Source of the DNA: Akkermansiaceae bacterium
GTDB taxonomy: Bacteria; Verrucomicrobiota; Verrucomicrobiia; Verrucomicrobiales; Akkermansiaceae
Length of the DNA stretch: 5,435 nucleotides
Assembly (NCBI GenBank): GCA_025457805.1
Contig: JALOTR010000249.1
Coordinates: 1-5,435, forward strand
Direction of reading: 5' to 3'
In this document: in pieces, positions 1-5,435 of the stretch
How positions within the stretch are numbered: position 1 is the first letter of the stretch
How the letters are laid out: each line of letters starts with the position of its first letter
Notes under the pieces: model-generated
The model's database searches: none
Seen by the model: the letters and a program-made list of their open reading frames with translations, nothing else
Told to the model about the DNA's origin: nothing
Translations under genes and position numbers: made by a program

Positions 1-510
1 GACCCGGACTGGCAACCCGATGACATTGGCGATGTGTCGCCACTCGACGCGATTGCAGTGGATCACCCCGTCTGCGAGGTAAGCCTTGCGATCGTTCTTG
101 AGAAGCCAATGGCCTCTTTTCGATTTCGGATCGATGGTTCGCTGCATGAAGCAGGACCATTCGTAGATGGAGACATAGTAGTCGACCAGAAGGGGCTTGC
201 GGAAGAGGCGCGCCCAGAAGGTCACCACCACCGTCTCGGTGTTGTTCGACGGCAGAAGGAAAACCATGCCTGCCCGCAGGACGGAAAGCGGAAGAAGTAG
301 GTGATAACCGACGGCGGCGGCGAGCTTGATCAAAATCGCCAACGGCTTGGGATGCGAACCATGCGTCCGGCTGAAATAGGTTCTGGAGATCCGGATGGTG
401 TCTTCGCATTTCCGCAGCAACTCACCGACCAGAAGTGGCGCGCGGTTGGCGACGCTACCGCTACCGACGACCAGGACCTTTTTGAAGAATTCGGGAATCT
501 TAAAAATCAT
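1..510 (-). CDS. Probable GT-B glycosyltransferase, N-terminal part, cut by window edge
   Basis: I translated this frame by hand from the minus strand. It opens with ATG at 510 and stays open for 170 codons to the left edge, so the C-terminal part is missing. The start reads MIFKIPEFFKKVLVVGSGSV, with a beta strand and glycine-rich turn (KVLVVGSGSVANRAP) as in the first Rossmann unit of GT-B enzymes. Later stretches are also typical of the N-terminal domain of family GT4-like transferases: MVFLLPSNNTETVVVTFWA (about 82-100), FRKPLLVDYYVSIYE (104-118) and YLADGVIHCNRVEWRHI (144-160), the last matching the usual position where such proteins read 'ADxVixxs...'. A hydrophobic segment lies at 56-88. 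The donor-binding C-terminal domain is not visible, so donor and acceptor cannot be told. Position directly after rfbE suggests transfer of tyvelose or a sugar in the same repeat unit (inference). The start has no clear Shine-Dalgarno; the 10-base gap suggests coupling to rfbE. Confidence 0.78.
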   Translation of the reverse strand, partial: MIFKIPEFFKKVLVVGSGSVANRAPLLVGELLRKCEDTIRISRTYFSRTHGSHPKPLAILIKLAAAVGYHLLLPLSVLRAGMVFLLPSNNTETVVVTFWARLFRKPLLVDYYVSIYEWSCFMQRTIDPKSKRGHWLLKNDRKAYLADGVIHCNRVEWRHIANVIGLPVRV

Positions 511-520
511 GGGCGTTCTT

Positions 521-1585
521 TCAAAGTCCTTGACGGGTCCATTCGAGCATGCGGCCCAGACCCTCCCGTGCACTCACCCTTGGCTTCCATCCAAGGAGAC
601 GCGAGGCCTTCGAGATATCCGCAACAAAGAAGCGTTGATCGCTCTGACGCACCGGCAGGCGCTCGAAAACCAGATCCCGCTGCAGACCGAGGAGGTCGCG
701 CAGGGCAGAAAACAGTTCGAGCAGGCTCAGGCTGTTTTCCGCACCGCCACCGATGTTGAAAATTTCTCCGGCGCAGGTGTCCCGATGTTCGAAAGCTGCC
801 TGATAAAGACTTACCAAATCCTCCGCGTGGAGAACATCACGGACCTGTTTGCCCGTGCCGGCAATGGTGAAGGGACTGGGTTCCCGACCTGCGGCAAAGT
901 CCCTTTCCTGCAACAAGGCCTGGCGGCAGAACCAGCCGATCCAACCTTGGTCGAAAGTTGAAAACTGTCGCCCGCCATAAATCGATGAATGCCGGAATAC
1001 CACGGTCTTGAGTCCGAAGTTGCGGTTCCAGTCGCGGACGTATTGATCGGCGGATCCCTTCGAACATCCATAAGGGGAAGCAAAGTCGAGCCGCAGTGAT
1101 TCATCGAATCCATCCTCGTAACCGACAGGCACAAATCGGGTTGTTCTTTCCTCGTGTTCGAAATCATTGAGGTCGCCATAGACCTTGTTGGTGGAACTGT
1201 AGGCGAGCAGTGCATCGGGCGAATACGCTCGCATGGCCTCCAAGACGTTGAAAGTTCCTTGGGCGTTGGTGAGGAAGTCTCTCCGTGGATTCTCCAGAGA
1301 GGTCGTCATGGCCACCTGGCCGCCAAGGTGGCAGATGTAATCGAAAGGACCATGATCGCGGAAGACGGAGTCCACGAGATCACCATCGGCGAGATCGCCC
1401 TTGATGAATTCAAACTGCCCACCCGGGTCGCAATCCCGGAGCCATTGCAGGTTGCTTTCGCCGCCGGTCCGGAACAGCGCATCAATCACCACGACCCTGG
1501 ATCCGGAACCGAGGAAATGGGCGGCGAGATTGCTTCCCAGGAAGCCGCAGCCTCCGGTGATGAGACATTGACGGGGTGTTTTCAT
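521..1585 (-). CDS. rfbE: CDP-paratose 2-epimerase (CDP-tyvelose epimerase)
   Basis: This 354-residue cytoplasmic extended SDR enzyme inverts C2 of CDP-paratose to give CDP-tyvelose, using bound NAD transiently. It closely follows the Salmonella RfbE/TyvE pattern (about 338 residues): ITGGCGFLGSNLA (9-21), HLGGQVAMTTSLENP (86-100, usually HLAGQVAMTTS), YSSTNKVYGDL (129-139), SPYGCSKGSADQY (170-182) with catalytic Tyr172-xxx-Lys176, VVFRHSSIYGGRQF (195-208), DQGWIGWFC (212-220), GKQVRDVLHAEDL (245-257), FNIGGG and LPVRQSDQRFFVADI (310-324). The GQVAMTTS, STNKVYGDL and DQGWIGWF motifs separate it from UDP-glucose 4-epimerases and dehydratases. Extra length comes partly from a short insertion near 225-237 and a longer loop at 149-161. 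Its presence indicates that the pathway ends in tyvelose and not in abequose or paratose alone. It overlaps the preceding SDR gene by 4 bases and is followed 10 bases later by a glycosyltransferase frame. Confidence 0.93.
   Translation of the reverse strand: MKTPRQCLITGGCGFLGSNLAAHFLGSGSRVVVIDALFRTGGESNLQWLRDCDPGGQFEFIKGDLADGDLVDSVFRDHGPFDYICHLGGQVAMTTSLENPRRDFLTNAQGTFNVLEAMRAYSPDALLAYSSTNKVYGDLNDFEHEERTTRFVPVGYEDGFDESLRLDFASPYGCSKGSADQYVRDWNRNFGLKTVVFRHSSIYGGRQFSTFDQGWIGWFCRQALLQERDFAAGREPSPFTIAGTGKQVRDVLHAEDLVSLYQAAFEHRDTCAGEIFNIGGGAENSLSLLELFSALRDLLGLQRDLVFERLPVRQSDQRFFVADISKASRLLGWKPRVSAREGLGRMLEWTRQGL
1582..1585 (-). other. ATGA stop-start overlap between SDR and rfbE
   Basis: The TGA ending the SDR gene and the ATG starting rfbE share the four bases ATGA (minus strand). 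This arrangement usually gives translational coupling by re-initiating ribosomes. It also explains how rfbE can be translated without a clear Shine-Dalgarno sequence. The rfbE start is supported by the family N-terminus, with the glycine-rich motif beginning at residue 11, and by an in-frame stop at 1598-1600 just upstream. Confidence 0.85.
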
Positions 1586-2427
1586 GAAAATCGTCGATCA
1601 AGTTCGGGAACAAAGCGCATCACCTCACCCTTTCGATAAGGAATGGCCCCGGCAAGGAGGCGGCCTTGGGCATTCCAGCGTTTCCACCAAGTGGTGGCGA
1701 AGTCGAGCAGGGTCACAGGAATCCCGGTTCCCAAATGATAGGTTTTCATTTCTCCCGCAACCCCGGGCCAATCCGAGAGAGCGCCAAGGAATGCGGCTGC
1801 GGTTTCCTCGACCGGCTGGAAGTCTCTGATCTGGGCGCCTGGGGTCATGGGGAAATCCTGACCGGATTCCGCAGCCAACTTGAGTGAAGGCCAGAAATTC
1901 GAGGCATGCTGGCCTATGCCGAAAAAATGAAAGGGCCGCAGTAGAACCAGGGAGGAAGCCGAATTTCGCGCAAAACCCGCAGCGGCCATGCTGAAAGCCG
2001 CCTTGGACGTGGCATAGGGCCCGCTTGGCATCAATGGGGCATCGACGGGAATCTTATCATAAGCTGCCGCAGCGGCACCGTACTCGAAGCAACTTCCACA
2101 TAGGAGGATCCGGGGGACACCGGCGGACTCGGCGGCCAGAAGCAATTCCATCGATTGCCGCACATTGACTTCCATGGCATTGGACCAGTCGAGCGGCTGG
2201 GGCGAGACACCTGCCGCGGCAAGGTGAATGAGAGCATCCACGCCCTCGAATGCAGAGGAAGGAACTGAATCAAGAGATGCTTCCACCCAGGAGATATCCG
2301 GGCTCAGGGACGCCTGCGGTTTCCCCCCGGGGCGGCGGATGGCGACAAGCTCATGCGCGGCTTCAAGAGCCTGGGCGACGATATGGCCACCCAGAAAACC
2401 GGAGGCACCGGTGATAAGGATTCTCAT
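1582..2427 (-). CDS. NAD(P)-dependent extended SDR, probable CDP-paratose synthase (4-ketoreductase)
   Basis: This 281-residue cytoplasmic protein is an extended short-chain dehydrogenase/reductase. It shows the nucleotide-binding motif GASGFLG (7-13), HLAAAG (68-73), a Ser in CGSCFEYG near 112, the catalytic Tyr138-xxx-Lys142 in PYATSK, LRPFHFFG (163-170), IRDFQPVEE (200-208) and HLGTG (231-235). Sequence alone places it only in the NAD-dependent epimerase/dehydratase superfamily. The role as rfbS/prt, reducing the 4-keto group of CDP-3,6-dideoxy-4-ketohexose to CDP-paratose, is inferred from its place between the 3-dehydrase and the CDP-paratose 2-epimerase, the position prt holds in Salmonella group D. 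A CDP-abequose synthase (other C4 stereochemistry) is a weaker alternative, since the next enzyme needs paratose. The C-terminus stops soon after KGEVMRFVPELDRRF, shorter than usual after this point. The stop overlaps the rfbE start. Confidence 0.88.
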   Translation of the reverse strand: MRILITGASGFLGGHIVAQALEAAHELVAIRRPGGKPQASLSPDISWVEASLDSVPSSAFEGVDALIHLAAAGVSPQPLDWSNAMEVNVRQSMELLLAAESAGVPRILLCGSCFEYGAAAAAYDKIPVDAPLMPSGPYATSKAAFSMAAAGFARNSASSLVLLRPFHFFGIGQHASNFWPSLKLAAESGQDFPMTPGAQIRDFQPVEETAAAFLGALSDWPGVAGEMKTYHLGTGIPVTLLDFATTWWKRWNAQGRLLAGAIPYRKGEVMRFVPELDRRFS

Positions 2428-2449
2428 GCAGGAAATCCGCAGGCCGGAT

Positions 2450-3040
2450 TCAAGGGCGGGGTTTCGTTCGCGCGAGAATCAGGACGTTTCTCTGAGCTTG
2501 GAAACTGTAGCCGACCTCACCTTCCGCCGAATTGAGGTCCACCGTGATTTCGAAATCACCCAGACTGTGTTGGACCTTGATCTTGGAGGCAGATGTCGCC
2601 TTCCATGCATGGGGTGTCTTGGCATGCAGGAGATTCACGAAAATGCCACCCTTGCGGAACTGATAGACATCCATCATGACATCGTGCTTCTTGTCATCCA
2701 TGGCATAGACCACCCAGTAGGTCCCTTCGATGGCCGCGCTGAGTTCCTCGGCGTTGCGTGGATTGCCGCGATCTCCGCCACCGATGGGTTGGCCGATATC
2801 TTCAAGGACCTTCTCCTTTTCCTTCCTTACCTCCAGCGCTTCTTCAAGACGCCCGGCGCTTGCGAGGGACTTTTCGAGCTTCTCGAGTTCCTTGGCATAT
2901 CTCCCGTTCCACGGCTCGAGTTCCTTCGCCACACGGTTGCGGAACTGCTCGCGGAGTTTTGTCAGCTCCGCGGGTTCTGCCATGAGAGGAACCGAAAGCA
3001 CGAGCGCAACGAGTGGCGTCAAACAGTGGCGGACATTCAT
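2450..3040 (-). CDS. Small exported coiled-coil protein of unknown function
   Basis: This 196-residue protein is not one I can name. Residues 1-21 look like a Sec signal peptide: basic start (MNVRH), hydrophobic core LVALVLSVPL, and a likely cleavage after VPLMA before EPAEL. Cys6 is before the core, so it is not a lipoprotein. Residues about 24-82 are rich in Glu, Lys, Arg and Leu in heptad-like spacing (ELEKLEKSLASAGRLEEALE), predicting a helical hairpin or coiled coil. A Gly/Pro linker follows (83-96), then a probably beta-rich domain (104-191) beginning IEGTYWVVYAMDD and ending RNVLILARTK. Small exported proteins with such a helical stretch followed by a short beta domain are, to my knowledge, common in Verrucomicrobiota and Planctomycetota. 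It lies 18 bases after rfbH and 22 before the next gene, so it is probably co-transcribed. The location outside the cytoplasm makes a catalytic role in CDP-sugar synthesis unlikely. Confidence 0.83.
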   Translation of the reverse strand: MNVRHCLTPLVALVLSVPLMAEPAELTKLREQFRNRVAKELEPWNGRYAKELEKLEKSLASAGRLEEALEVRKEKEKVLEDIGQPIGGGDRGNPRNAEELSAAIEGTYWVVYAMDDKKHDVMMDVYQFRKGGIFVNLLHAKTPHAWKATSASKIKVQHSLGDFEITVDLNSAEGEVGYSFQAQRNVLILARTKPRP

Positions 3041-3058
3041 GGAGGAGTTGGGTTGGGT

Positions 3059-4600
3059 TCAGGCGTTCGCTTTCAAAACAAAATCCCGGATCACTTGGAC
3101 CATATGATCCATCTGCCGTTTCGACAAACCTGGGTAAACCCCGAGGAAGAGGGTCCGGTTCATGATTCGATCCGCCCCGCTGAGTTCGCCGATGACTCTG
3201 AAAGACCCCGGGCGCTGGCGTCGCAGGTGGACGAAGGCGGGCTGGCGGACGAGATTGCCGCCGAAAAGCATGCGGTTGCCGATCTTGTGGGCGTCGAGTT
3301 CCTTGGCAAGGTCCGTCCGGCTGAAGGGGGCCTCTTCACGGACGGTCATCTTGAAGCCAAACCACGAGCACTCCGTGCGACAGCCGCTGTCGTCCCATGT
3401 GAAGCCTTTCTCAGCCGACCATGAAGTCGCGTGGGTGGGGAGCGCGAAATCGATGAAATTCTCCAGGCCGGAGAGACCTTTGCGAAGGTAATCCCAATTG
3501 CGCTTGCGAGCTTCGATGAAATCCGGAAGGCGGCGGATCTGGACACGGCCGATGGCTGCCTGGGTATCGAGCGGCTTGAGATTGTATCCGAGGTGGCTGT
3601 AGATGTATTTGTGATCGTATCCTTCGGGCAGTTCGCCCAATTGCCACTGGAAGCGTTTGCCGCAGGTATCATCCTTTCCGGAGGGGCACCAGCAGTCACG
3701 TCCCCAATCGCGGAAGCTTTCGGCATAACTCTTCAGGGCTGCCTTGCGGATGATGTTGACGGCTCCTCCTTCGCCCATGGTCAGGTGGTGCGGAGGATAG
3801 AAGGATTGGGTGGAGATATCTCCGAAGGTCCCGGTGTAAGCGGTGAGGACGCCTTGTTCCACACGGGGCAGTTTGCCAGGTTGCGATGCGTTTTTCTCAG
3901 CGAGCTTGAGGAGGTGGTCGAGCCCGAGTTGCTTCGCCCGTTCGATCGGCAGGGAATAGGTGCAGCCGAGAGCGTCGCAGTTGTCTTCGATCAACCAGAG
4001 ATCGTACTTGTGGCAGAACTCAAGGACCGCATCGAGCGCGAAGGGATTGCCCAAAGCGTGAGCCATCATCACCGCTTTGGTTTTGCCAGGGGAGTAGGCG
4101 GCTTCCAGATGGCTGCAATCGGCATTTCCCGTCAGCGGTAGGGCATCGATAAACACCGGCACGGCTCCTGCCTGGATGATGGGGGCGACTGTGGTGGGGA
4201 AACCTGCCGCCACCGTGATCACCTCATCACCGGGAAGAATGCGTTTGTGATCCGGAAGCTTGTGGGTGGTGAGGGCGGAGAAGGCAACGAGATTGGCGGA
4301 GGAGCCGGAGTTCACCAGCAGGCAATGGCGGACGCCCATGAAGTCGGCCAATTCCTTCTCCATGGCCTCGCCCTCGGGTCCCAGGGTGAGCCAAAAATCC
4401 AGAGTGGCGGAAACGGCTGCTTCCACCTCATCCTCCGTGAACACCCGTGCCGCATAGGGGACGGTCTGACCGGGTTCCCACGAGGAAGCCAAGCCTTCAT
4501 CAAATTCGATTCCCGGACGATTGGCGCGGTGGGTCAATTGGGAGTATTGCCGGGTGAGCCGGAGGATTTCAGCGCGGAGAGCTTCAGGTGTGGTTTCCAT
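3059..4600 (-). CDS. rfbH: CDP-4-keto-6-deoxy-D-glucose 3-dehydrase (E1), RfbH/DdhC
   Basis: This 513-residue enzyme is a member of the DegT/DnrJ/EryC1 aminotransferase fold that uses pyridoxamine phosphate and a [2Fe-2S] cluster to remove the C3 hydroxyl of CDP-4-keto-6-deoxyglucose. The usual PLP lysine is replaced by histidine in SFYPPHHLTMGEGGAV (His272), the hallmark of E1-type dehydrases. Cluster ligands are visible: Cys303-Trp-Cys305 and Cys313 give the C-x-C-x7-C part, and Cys208 in IEDNCDALG fits the distant first ligand. Asp206 fits the residue pairing with the cofactor ring nitrogen, and NSGSSANLVAF (97-107) the phosphate-binding loop. Cys208 to Cys303 spans 94 residues against the 57 I recall for the Yersinia enzyme, so about 37 residues are inserted around 216-255. 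The protein is longer than the usual ~437. It needs an iron-sulfur flavoprotein reductase (ddhD/rfbI type), not seen here. Family assignment is very secure. Confidence 0.95.
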   Translation of the reverse strand: METTPEALRAEILRLTRQYSQLTHRANRPGIEFDEGLASSWEPGQTVPYAARVFTEDEVEAAVSATLDFWLTLGPEGEAMEKELADFMGVRHCLLVNSGSSANLVAFSALTTHKLPDHKRILPGDEVITVAAGFPTTVAPIIQAGAVPVFIDALPLTGNADCSHLEAAYSPGKTKAVMMAHALGNPFALDAVLEFCHKYDLWLIEDNCDALGCTYSLPIERAKQLGLDHLLKLAEKNASQPGKLPRVEQGVLTAYTGTFGDISTQSFYPPHHLTMGEGGAVNIIRKAALKSYAESFRDWGRDCWCPSGKDDTCGKRFQWQLGELPEGYDHKYIYSHLGYNLKPLDTQAAIGRVQIRRLPDFIEARKRNWDYLRKGLSGLENFIDFALPTHATSWSAEKGFTWDDSGCRTECSWFGFKMTVREEAPFSRTDLAKELDAHKIGNRMLFGGNLVRQPAFVHLRRQRPGSFRVIGELSGADRIMNRTLFLGVYPGLSKRQMDHMVQVIRDFVLKANA

Positions 4601-4633
4601 GAGGGAGATATCGGGACGGATGAGTGATTCGGT
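4601..4633 (-). other. rfbG-rfbH intergenic spacer without Shine-Dalgarno
   Basis: This 33-base spacer separates the rfbG TGA from the rfbH ATG. The two genes are in the same frame and the spacer has no further stop and no ATG, GTG or TTG in that frame, so the ATG at 4600 is the only plausible rfbH start. The bases just before it are pyrimidine-rich (ATATCTCCCTC) with no GGAGG-like motif. No promoter or terminator is apparent. Confidence 0.6.
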
Positions 4634-5435
4634 TCAGGCCATGGCCCATGGCAGGCCGGATTGCGAGGCGCGGGATTGATAGCGTTGAATCTGATCTCGT
4701 GTCAGATTGACGATGTCACAGCCCTCTGCATGTTTGCCGTACCATTGTGCCGTGATCTGCAGGGTTTCGCTGAAGTCCCAGACGGAATGCCAGCCAAGCA
4801 AATGGAAGGCTTTGTCGGTGGCAAGATTCAGCTTCGATGCTTCGTGCACCGCAGCGGGATCCGAGGCATCGATCCACTCGCCGGGCAGATGCTTCAGCAG
4901 TTCCTGCACGAGTTCAGCCACGGTCCGGTTGCTGTGCAGGGGAGGGCCGAAATTGAAGGCGGACTGGAGATGCGGTTCGGCCGAGCGACCGAGACGCGAA
5001 GCGATGTCGAGGTAGCCAGAGAGTGGCTCAAGGACATGCTGCCAAGGGCGTGTGGCGATTTTGTTGCGCACCGGGATGGGGGTGCCGGATCTGAGGGCGC
5101 GGATGCAATCCGGAACAATGCGGTCGAGCGCCCAGTCACCTCCGCCGATCACATTGCCGGCGCGGGCGCTGGCGAGCCGGATGTTTGCGGACGGAGGGAA
5201 AAACGATCGACGGAAGGAGGAAATGACAAGTTCCGCCGCGCCCTTGGAGGCGCTGTAGGGGTCATGCCCGCCCATGGCATCTTCTTCCCGATAGGCATGA
5301 AGCCACTCGCGGTTTTCGTAACACTTGTCGGTGGTGATGCAAAGCGCCGCACACGGATGTTCCAACTGACGCAGCGCATCAAGGACATGGGCGGTGCCCA
5401 TGACGTTGGTGGCGAAGGTTTCGACCGGAATCTGG
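4634..5435 (-). CDS. rfbG: CDP-glucose 4,6-dehydratase, N-terminus cut by window edge
   Basis: This cytoplasmic extended short-chain dehydrogenase converts CDP-D-glucose to CDP-4-keto-6-deoxy-D-glucose, the first committed step to CDP-3,6-dideoxyhexoses. The frame is open to the right edge (first visible residues QIPVETFATNVMGTAHVLDA), so the ATG at 5401 is internal and not the start. About 266 residues are visible. With the family at roughly 355-360 residues, some 90-100 N-terminal residues, including the glycine-rich NAD motif, lie outside. Visible signatures are TTDKCYEN (active-site Thr-Asp-Lys), then DPYSASKGAAE with the YxxxK pair 25 residues after the catalytic Thr, then AGNVIGGGDWALDRIVPD and TRPWQHVLEPLSGYL, which are typical of RfbG and separate it from dTDP-glucose dehydratase (RmlB). 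Its stop lies 33 bases before rfbH, which uses its product. Identification is strong from motifs and neighbours. Confidence 0.93.
   Translation of the reverse strand, partial: QIPVETFATNVMGTAHVLDALRQLEHPCAALCITTDKCYENREWLHAYREEDAMGGHDPYSASKGAAELVISSFRRSFFPPSANIRLASARAGNVIGGGDWALDRIVPDCIRALRSGTPIPVRNKIATRPWQHVLEPLSGYLDIASRLGRSAEPHLQSAFNFGPPLHSNRTVAELVQELLKHLPGEWIDASDPAAVHEASKLNLATDKAFHLLGWHSVWDFSETLQITAQWYGKHAEGCDIVNLTRDQIQRYQSRASQSGLPWAMA

Noticed and set aside
34..759. Two plus-strand open frames (34-300 and 301-759)
   Set aside because: They are antisense to the transferase frame and to the end of rfbE. The minus-strand frame 1-510 gives a glycosyltransferase-like translation and the right gene direction, so these are shadows.
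3041..3058. Tandem AACCC repeats before the exported-protein gene (minus strand ACCCAACCCAACTCC)
   Set aside because: Only two short units in an 18-base spacer. This is too little for a repeat element or operator and is probably chance.
2228..3424. A 398-codon plus-strand open frame
   Set aside because: It lies antisense to three well-supported genes (the SDR start, the exported protein and the rfbH end), and its translation shows no recognisable domain. It is a shadow frame of G+C-rich coding sequence.
3431..4141. A 236-codon plus-strand open frame inside rfbH
   Set aside because: It is fully antisense to the cofactor and iron-sulfur region of rfbH, whose motifs are unmistakable. No family features are seen in its translation.
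4637..4652. Palindrome GGCCATGGCC with an overlapping GCCATGG/CCATGGC inverted repeat at the end of rfbG
   Set aside because: It lies within the last codons of rfbG, has almost no loop and no T-run after it, so it is not a convincing terminator. The following gene belongs to the same pathway.
1..5435. Search for CRISPR arrays, tRNA or rRNA genes, insertion sequences and defence genes
   Set aside because: No regularly spaced repeats, no tRNA-like or rRNA stretches and no transposase or nuclease motifs were seen. Almost all bases belong to the six sugar-locus genes.

Overview
The window is a stretch of surface-polysaccharide genes, all on the minus strand, so transcription runs from high to low coordinates. 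It carries six genes with no long gaps: the two end genes are cut by the window edges and the four inner ones are complete. The core reads as a pathway for the 3,6-dideoxyhexose nucleotide sugar CDP-tyvelose: CDP-glucose 4,6-dehydratase (rfbG/ddhB, 4634-5435, N-terminus missing), CDP-4-keto-6-deoxyglucose 3-dehydrase (rfbH/ddhC, 3059-4600), a short-chain dehydrogenase that is the best candidate for CDP-paratose synthase (rfbS/prt role, 1582-2427), and CDP-paratose 2-epimerase (rfbE/tyv, 521-1585). The last frame, 1-510, starts 10 bases after rfbE. It runs off the left edge and looks like the N-terminal domain of a GT-B glycosyltransferase, possibly the enzyme that uses the sugar or a neighbouring one in the same glycan.

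The order dehydratase, 3-dehydrase, 4-reductase, 2-epimerase is the ddhB-ddhC-prt-tyv order known from Salmonella group D O-antigen clusters. Here it is interrupted by one extra gene (2450-3040). That gene encodes a small exported protein with a charged coiled-coil N-terminal half and a probable beta-rich C-terminal half, and has no obvious role in sugar-nucleotide synthesis. The glucose-1-phosphate cytidylyltransferase (rfbF/ddhA) and the 3-dehydrase reductase (ddhD/rfbI) are not in the window; the first would be expected beyond base 5435.

Intergenic gaps are 33, 18, 22, -4 and 10 bases, so one polycistronic transcript is likely. I see no internal promoter or convincing terminator. None of the five visible starts has a recognisable Shine-Dalgarno sequence.

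The organism is a moderately G+C-rich Gram-negative type bacterium. The coiled-coil exported protein resembles a type of small secreted protein I associate with Verrucomicrobiota and Planctomycetota, and the lack of Shine-Dalgarno motifs would fit. This is a tentative assignment from impression, not a search result. I do not see a new defence or mobile system; the most unusual items are the extra exported-protein gene inside the pathway and an insertion of about 37 residues near the active site of the RfbH homologue.
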